A stretch of DNA of 33,563 nt from Deltaproteobacteria bacterium (GTDB lineage: Bacteria; Desulfobacterota; Desulfobaccia; Desulfobaccales; 0-14-0-80-60-11). The notes under the pieces were generated by a model, which was not told the DNA's origin, searched no databases, and saw only the letters and a list, made by a program, of their open reading frames with translations. The translations under genes were made by a program, and so were the position numbers. Below, in pieces: positions 30,372-33,563 of the stretch; position 1 is the stretch's first letter, and each line of letters opens with the position of its first letter. The stretch is from positions 1-33,563 of the forward strand of contig QZIZ01000131.1 of the NCBI GenBank assembly GCA_003599195.1, written 5' to 3'.

Positions 30372-31544
30372 ATGCTTCCAGAGCTCACTCAAGAACTGGC
30401 GGCCCTAGAGGCCCAATCCCAGCGCCGCCGCCTCCAGGTGGTGGAAGAGGTTTTGCCCGGCGGTAAGGTGCGGGTGGGGGGCCGGGTGTTGTTAAACCTC
30501 TCCTCCAACGATTACCTGGGACTGGCCCAGGACCCCCGGCTCATCAAGGGGGCCCGGGAAGCCGCGGCCCGCTGGGGCGCGGGAGCCGGGGCCTCCCGCC
30601 TGGTGGTGGGCCATTTGGGGTTGCACGAGGAAGTCGAAACGGAGCTGGCCGCGTTCAAAGGCACGGAGGCCGCGGTCATCTTCTCCACCGGATACATGGC
30701 CAATGTGGGTACGATTGCCGCACTCGCGGGGCCGGGGGACGCCATCTTCAGCGACCGGCTCAACCATGCCAGCATCATGGACGGCATCAAGCTTTCCGGG
30801 GCCGACCTGGAGCGGTTTCCCCACCGGGACCTGAACCGGCTGGAGAAGATGCTCAAGCAGGCTCCGGCGGGCAAAAGGCGTCTCATCATCACCGATTCGG
30901 TCTTTTCGGTGGATGGGGACCTGGCTCCCTTAAAAGAATTGGTGGCATTGAAAGAGCGTTACGCCGCTTGGCTGATGATCGACGAGGCCCACGCCACCGG
31001 CGTTCTGGGTCCCGGAGGCGCGGGCCTGGCCCAGGCCCTGGGCCTGACGGACGCGGTGGACATCCACATGGGCACCTTTTCCAAGGCCCTCGGGTCCCTG
31101 GGGGGCTACGTGGCCGGGGACCAGCGGCTGATTGATTATCTGCACAACCGGGCCCGCTCCTTTATTTACTCCACGGCCCTGCCGCCGCCGGTTCTGGGAG
31201 CCATCGCCGCGGCCCTGGCCGTGGTCCGGGAGGAGCCGGAGCGCAGACATGGTCTCATGGAGAAAGCCGCGCATTTCCGCCAGGGCTTGGATAAAGCGGG
31301 CTTCGACACCCTGGGGAGCGAAACCCAGATCGTGCCCGCGCTGGTGGGAAAAAACGAACCCACCCTCAGATTTGCCGCAGCCTTGCGGGAGAAGGACCTG
31401 ATGGCGGTGGGCTTAAGGCCCCCCACGGTGCCCCCGGGGAAGGCCCGGGTCCGTTTCTCCCTGTCCGCGGCCCACGGAGCCGCGGACTTGAGCCAGGCCC
31501 TGGAGACCATCGTGGCCACGGGCCGGGAGATGGGACTGGTTTGA
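30372..31544 (+). CDS. bioF: 8-amino-7-oxononanoate synthase BioF
   Basis: The product is a 390-residue PLP enzyme of the alpha-oxoamine synthase family. It condenses pimeloyl-ACP (or -CoA) with L-alanine. Visible motifs are NLSSNDYLGLAQDPRL, GAGASRLVVGHLGLHEEVE, FSTGYMANVG, IIDEAHATG-type MIDEAHATGVLGPGG, and the PLP lysine K238 in GTFSKALGSLGGY. Length and start are usual for BioF. The stop overlaps the TTG start of the next gene (TTGA), so the pair is translationally coupled. It continues the bio group. No strong Shine-Dalgarno sequence is seen before ATG 30372. Confidence 0.95.
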   Translation: MLPELTQELAALEAQSQRRRLQVVEEVLPGGKVRVGGRVLLNLSSNDYLGLAQDPRLIKGAREAAARWGAGAGASRLVVGHLGLHEEVETELAAFKGTEAAVIFSTGYMANVGTIAALAGPGDAIFSDRLNHASIMDGIKLSGADLERFPHRDLNRLEKMLKQAPAGKRRLIITDSVFSVDGDLAPLKELVALKERYAAWLMIDEAHATGVLGPGGAGLAQALGLTDAVDIHMGTFSKALGSLGGYVAGDQRLIDYLHNRARSFIYSTALPPPVLGAIAAALAVVREEPERRHGLMEKAAHFRQGLDKAGFDTLGSETQIVPALVGKNEPTLRFAAALREKDLMAVGLRPPTVPPGKARVRFSLSAAHGAADLSQALETIVATGREMGLV

Positions 31545-32248
31545 TAAAGACTATTATATTCCTCCACGGCTGGGGCGCGGACGCGGCTGTCTGGCAAAAG
31601 CAGACCCAGGCTTTCCAGGCGCGGTTTGAGGTGCAGGCCCCCGCCATCTCCACCTGGGACCCGGCTTGGCTGGAGGAGTATCTGAAAAAATTCTCCCTGG
31701 CGGATTGCCTGCTCGTGGGTTGGTCCCTGGGAGGGATGCTGCTGCTGGAGGTTTTGGCCCGGCAATCCGCGGCCGTAGGCGGCCTGGTACTGGCGGGCGC
31801 GGCCCCGGTCTTCTGTTCTCAGGCCGATCATCCTTGGGGCCAGCCACCAGCCGCAGTGCGGGCCATGCGCCGGGCCTTGAAAAGCAACCCCAAGAAGGTG
31901 CTGCAGGATTTTGCCGGGAGCTGTCTGGCCCCCGGGGAAGAAGCTTTTCAAGGTGAGACTGCCGCCTTATTCAGCGGCGGCAACGCCGCGGATTTGGCTA
32001 CTGGCCTTGATTACTTGCTAAATCAAGACCTGCGGCCCCTGCTGCCCCATTTCCCGGCGCCCCCGGTGATCATCCAGGGATCCCAAGACCGCATCGTGCC
32101 GCCGGAGCAGGGCCGTTTTTTGCATGAACACCTCCCCGGCTCCAGCCTGCATCTCCTGAAGGGCGCAGGCCACCTGCCATTTTGGACTAAGGCGGAAAGG
32201 TTCAACGAGATTTTGGAAAAGATTGTGGATAGAGAGCCGGAGAGTTAG
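31541..32248 (+). CDS. bioH: Alpha/beta hydrolase, probable BioH-type pimeloyl-ACP methyl esterase
   Basis: The product is a 235-residue alpha/beta hydrolase. It opens with TIIFLHGWGADAAVW, which forms the oxyanion-hole HGW. The nucleophile is S62 in GWSLGG, the acid is D183 in GSQDRIVPP and the base is H211 in GAGHLPFW. Located between bioF and bioC, it most likely removes the methyl group from pimeloyl-ACP methyl ester, ending the BioC-initiated chain. It is somewhat shorter than E. coli BioH (256). Several unrelated or distantly related esterases (BioG, BioK, BioJ, BioV) fill the same slot in other genomes, so the name is by function. The start is TTG 31541, overlapping the bioF stop by 4 nt; no alternative ATG precedes FLHGW. 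Confidence 0.85.
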   Translation: MIKTIIFLHGWGADAAVWQKQTQAFQARFEVQAPAISTWDPAWLEEYLKKFSLADCLLVGWSLGGMLLLEVLARQSAAVGGLVLAGAAPVFCSQADHPWGQPPAAVRAMRRALKSNPKKVLQDFAGSCLAPGEEAFQGETAALFSGGNAADLATGLDYLLNQDLRPLLPHFPAPPVIIQGSQDRIVPPEQGRFLHEHLPGSSLHLLKGAGHLPFWTKAERFNEILEKIVDREPES

Positions 32249-32307
32249 CGATCAGCGATCAGCTATCACTAGTCGTCGAAAGGTTGCAGTGGCCAGTAGC
32301 CAGTAAA
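32248..32307. repeat. Two short heptamer arrays after the bioH-like gene
   Basis: GCGATCA twice and GCTATCA (32248-32268), then CAGTGGC, CAGTAGC and CAGTAAA (32287-32307), each at 7-bp period. The first array begins with the last base of the bioH-like stop codon. Confidence 0.8.
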
Positions 32308-32330
32308 AACCAAGGCATGCCAAGGATTTA

Positions 32331-32410
32331 CTCCCTCTCCCCCCGCCCCCGGCGGTATCCTTTCGCCCTGCCGCTAACTGGCGGGGGGAGAGGGCTGGGG
32401 TGAGGGGGGA
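32331..32410. repeat. CCCTCTCCCC/GGGGAGAGGGCTGGGGTGAGGG repeat
   Basis: CTCCCTCTCCCCCCGCC and GGCGGGGGGAGAGGG pair over about 15 bp. The loop includes the further palindrome CCGGCGG...CCGCTAACTGGCGG. The tail CTGGGGTGAGGGGGG is typical of this dispersed family. Confidence 0.7.
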
Positions 32411-32487
32411 CTAGGCTTTTCAAGATTTACGGGTGGGCCATAGGCCCATGAGCGATTGCTCTAACTAATCCAGGTTTTTCTCTTTTT

Positions 32488-32508
32488 GCTGAAAGCTGAA
32501 AGCTATTC
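32488..32508. repeat. Short heptamer array (GCTGAAA)2-3 before bioC
   Basis: GCTGAAA, GCTGAAA and GCTATTC follow at 7-bp period. They end 13 nt before ATG 32522. Confidence 0.6.
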
Positions 32509-32521
32509 ATTACGCCAAAAC

Positions 32522-33316
32522 ATGGACATCAAACAAAGCATCCGCCGTAATTTCGCCCGCCGCGCCGAGTCCTATGACCGGCATGCGGGAGTGCAGCGCC
32601 TCATGGCCCGGAGTCTGCTGGCGCGGGTACAGGCCGAACTCCCCCGGCCCCGGCGCATCCTGGAGATCGGCTGCGGTACCGGTTACTTCACCGCTTTGTT
32701 GCGCCGGATTCACCCCGAAGCGGAGCTGTTCGCCCTGGACCTGGACGCGGCCTTGATCGACCAGGCCCGCCGCCGCCTGGGAGCGGACTCGAAAGTGAGT
32801 TGGCTGGTTGCCGACGGCGAGGCGGTCTGCGGCCGCGGCTTCGACCTCATCATCTCCAACGCCACTTTTCAGTGGTTTACCGCTCCCGGGGCAACCCTGA
32901 AAGCCTATTGGCAGTCCCTGCTGCCGGGAGGCTGCCTGGCTTTTGCCACCCTGGGGCCTCAGACCTTTCATGAACTGGATGCCGCTTTAAGGCAGGCAGC
33001 GGCCGCGGTGAATCTGGCGGAAGCACCGGAAATCCCGGCCCGCCGGTTTTCCACCCTCGGAAATTGGGAAAGTTTCCTGAAGCTGGGGGGATACTCTCAA
33101 CTCCGGTTGAGCCGGGAGATGCTCGAAGCCCATTTCCCCAACGTGCCGGAGTTCTTGAAGGCCCTCAAGGCCATGGGAGCCGGCAATCCCCGGCCCCGCC
33201 CCTTTACCCCCAGGCTGCTCAACGCCCTGGTCCGGGCCTACGACGCCAGCTTCCGGCAGAACGGCACCATCCCCGTCACCTACGAAATCATCTGGGCCCT
33301 GGCCCGGAAGGAGTAA
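32522..33316 (+). CDS. bioC: Malonyl-ACP O-methyltransferase BioC
   Basis: The product is a 264-residue SAM-dependent methyltransferase. It methylates the free carboxyl of malonyl-ACP so that the fatty acid machinery can elongate it toward pimelate. The N-terminus IKQSIRRNFARRAESYDRHA matches the BioC family start. The SAM site is ILEIGCGTGYFTALL, followed by ALDLDAALIDQAR and LIISNATFQWF. The C-terminal half contains GPQTFHEL and TYEIIWALARK, typical of BioC. I chose ATG 32522 because an earlier in-frame TTG would translate the heptamer array and the family starts at this point. It ends the visible biotin block. bioA is not present. Confidence 0.93.
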   Translation: MDIKQSIRRNFARRAESYDRHAGVQRLMARSLLARVQAELPRPRRILEIGCGTGYFTALLRRIHPEAELFALDLDAALIDQARRRLGADSKVSWLVADGEAVCGRGFDLIISNATFQWFTAPGATLKAYWQSLLPGGCLAFATLGPQTFHELDAALRQAAAAVNLAEAPEIPARRFSTLGNWESFLKLGGYSQLRLSREMLEAHFPNVPEFLKALKAMGAGNPRPRPFTPRLLNALVRAYDASFRQNGTIPVTYEIIWALARKE

Positions 33317-33369
33317 TGGCGTTTTGCGTTTTTCGAGAGTCGGAAACATGCGAATTTTGAATTCGCCCA

Positions 33370-33390
33370 AAGCATCTATAAAAGATGCTT
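33370..33390. other. Small hairpin after bioC
   Basis: AAGCATC and GATGCTT pair over 7 bp around TATAAAA, about 55 nt after the bioC stop. No T-run follows, so it is a weak candidate for a transcript end. Confidence 0.4.
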
Positions 33391-33397
33391 ATTAATG

Positions 33398-33425
33398 GTT
33401 GGGCGGGCCTCCGTGCCCGCCCAAC
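33398..33425. repeat. Dispersed palindrome with CTCCGT loop, copy 2
   Basis: GTTGGGCGGGC and GCCCGCCCAAC pair perfectly over 11 bp around CTCCGT. The loop and inner stem equal those of the copy at 11395-11421. Confidence 0.85.
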
Positions 33426-33493
33426 TCACATTTTTCCGTAGCGGACCTCTGCGAGTATACCCTAATACTAAGTTGCGATCAAACAAGTAAAAT

Positions 33494-33563
33494 TGTCATT
33501 CTGAGCGCAGCGAAGAATCCCAGGGCCGTGGCAAAAACAAGATTCTTCACTCCGCTGCGCTCC
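33494..33563. repeat. Dispersed inverted repeat GAGCGCAGCGAAGAATC type, cut by window end
   Basis: TGTCATTCTGAGCGCAGCG and AAGAATC (33494-33519) face GATTCTTCACTCCGCTGCGC and TC (33541-33562). The arms pair except for a short insertion in the second. Sequences of this kind recur in many bacterial genomes. The right end lies outside the window. Confidence 0.8.

Noticed and set aside
32486-32521. TTG 32486 as bioC start
   Set aside because: It would translate the GCTGAAA array, while ATG 32522 gives the usual BioC N-terminus.
1-33563. Defence island, prophage, integrative element or biosynthetic gene cluster
   Set aside because: All genes with recognisable function are metabolic, transport, division or signalling genes. 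No integrase, transposase, phage or toxin gene was found.

Overview
The window is a stretch of GC-rich chromosome from a Gram-negative anaerobe, most plausibly a Desulfobacterota (deltaproteobacterial) lineage of the Desulfobacca/Syntrophobacterales kind. The assignment is an inference. It rests on futalosine-type menaquinone genes, a LivHMFG transporter next to a PaaK-like ligase, a periplasmic di-heme peroxidase and multicopper oxidase, an outer-membrane beta-barrel, and c-di-GMP enzymes carrying GAF and PAS sensors. No tRNA, rRNA, prophage, insertion sequence or CRISPR array was seen.

Layout. 1-4705 (+): the end of an inosine-type nucleoside phosphorylase, an aminodeoxyfutalosine deaminase-type amidohydrolase, MqnA, a UbiD-type decarboxylase and a UbiX flavin prenyltransferase. 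4860-7016 (-): an exported di-heme cytochrome c peroxidase/MauG-type protein. 7633-8493 (+): a UbiA-type prenyltransferase (MqnP), completing the local quinone set. 8688-9488 (+): an outer-membrane beta-barrel protein. 9652-13069 (+): branched-chain amino acid type ABC transporter genes livH, livM, livF, livG, without a binding protein. 13264-14562 (+): a PaaK-like adenylate-forming enzyme. 15077-17053 (+): a multicopper oxidase. 17207-18870 (+): a zinc-ribbon membrane protein and an SH3-repeat lipoprotein. 19177-21114 (+): a DAHP synthase-prephenate dehydratase fusion. 21230-22759 (-): a GAF-PAS-HD-GYP protein. 23122-26087 (+): dCMP deaminase and FtsK. 26344-28035 (-): a PAS-GAF-GGDEF diguanylate cyclase. 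28387-33316 (+): biotin genes bioB, bioD, bioF, a bioH-like gene and bioC, preceded by a clear BirA-type operator.

How the genes work together. The first block and MqnP supply several steps of menaquinone synthesis by the futalosine route: chorismate dehydration, deamination of aminodeoxyfutalosine, prenylation and decarboxylation with prenylated FMN. MqnE, MqnC and MqnD are not in the window. The peroxidase and the multicopper oxidase are both exported redox enzymes. Their AT-rich upstream regions share short motifs, which suggests a common oxidative or electron-transfer response. The biotin block lacks bioA but otherwise covers pimeloyl-ACP priming (BioC, BioH-like) and the ring-forming steps.

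The most unusual feature lies between the genes. At least ten short tandem arrays share a strict 7-bp period but have unrelated unit sequences. Many sit directly in front of start codons, and one runs into the 3' end of bioD. Several families of dispersed palindromes occupy other gaps. Other points worth a second look: a BioB whose first auxiliary-cluster cysteine is serine, a PaaK-like protein missing two usual lysines, a DAHP synthase-prephenate dehydratase fusion without chorismate mutase, a phosphorylase-deaminase pair whose substrate could be futalosine or methylthioinosine, and a small antitoxin-like gene broken by an amber codon.
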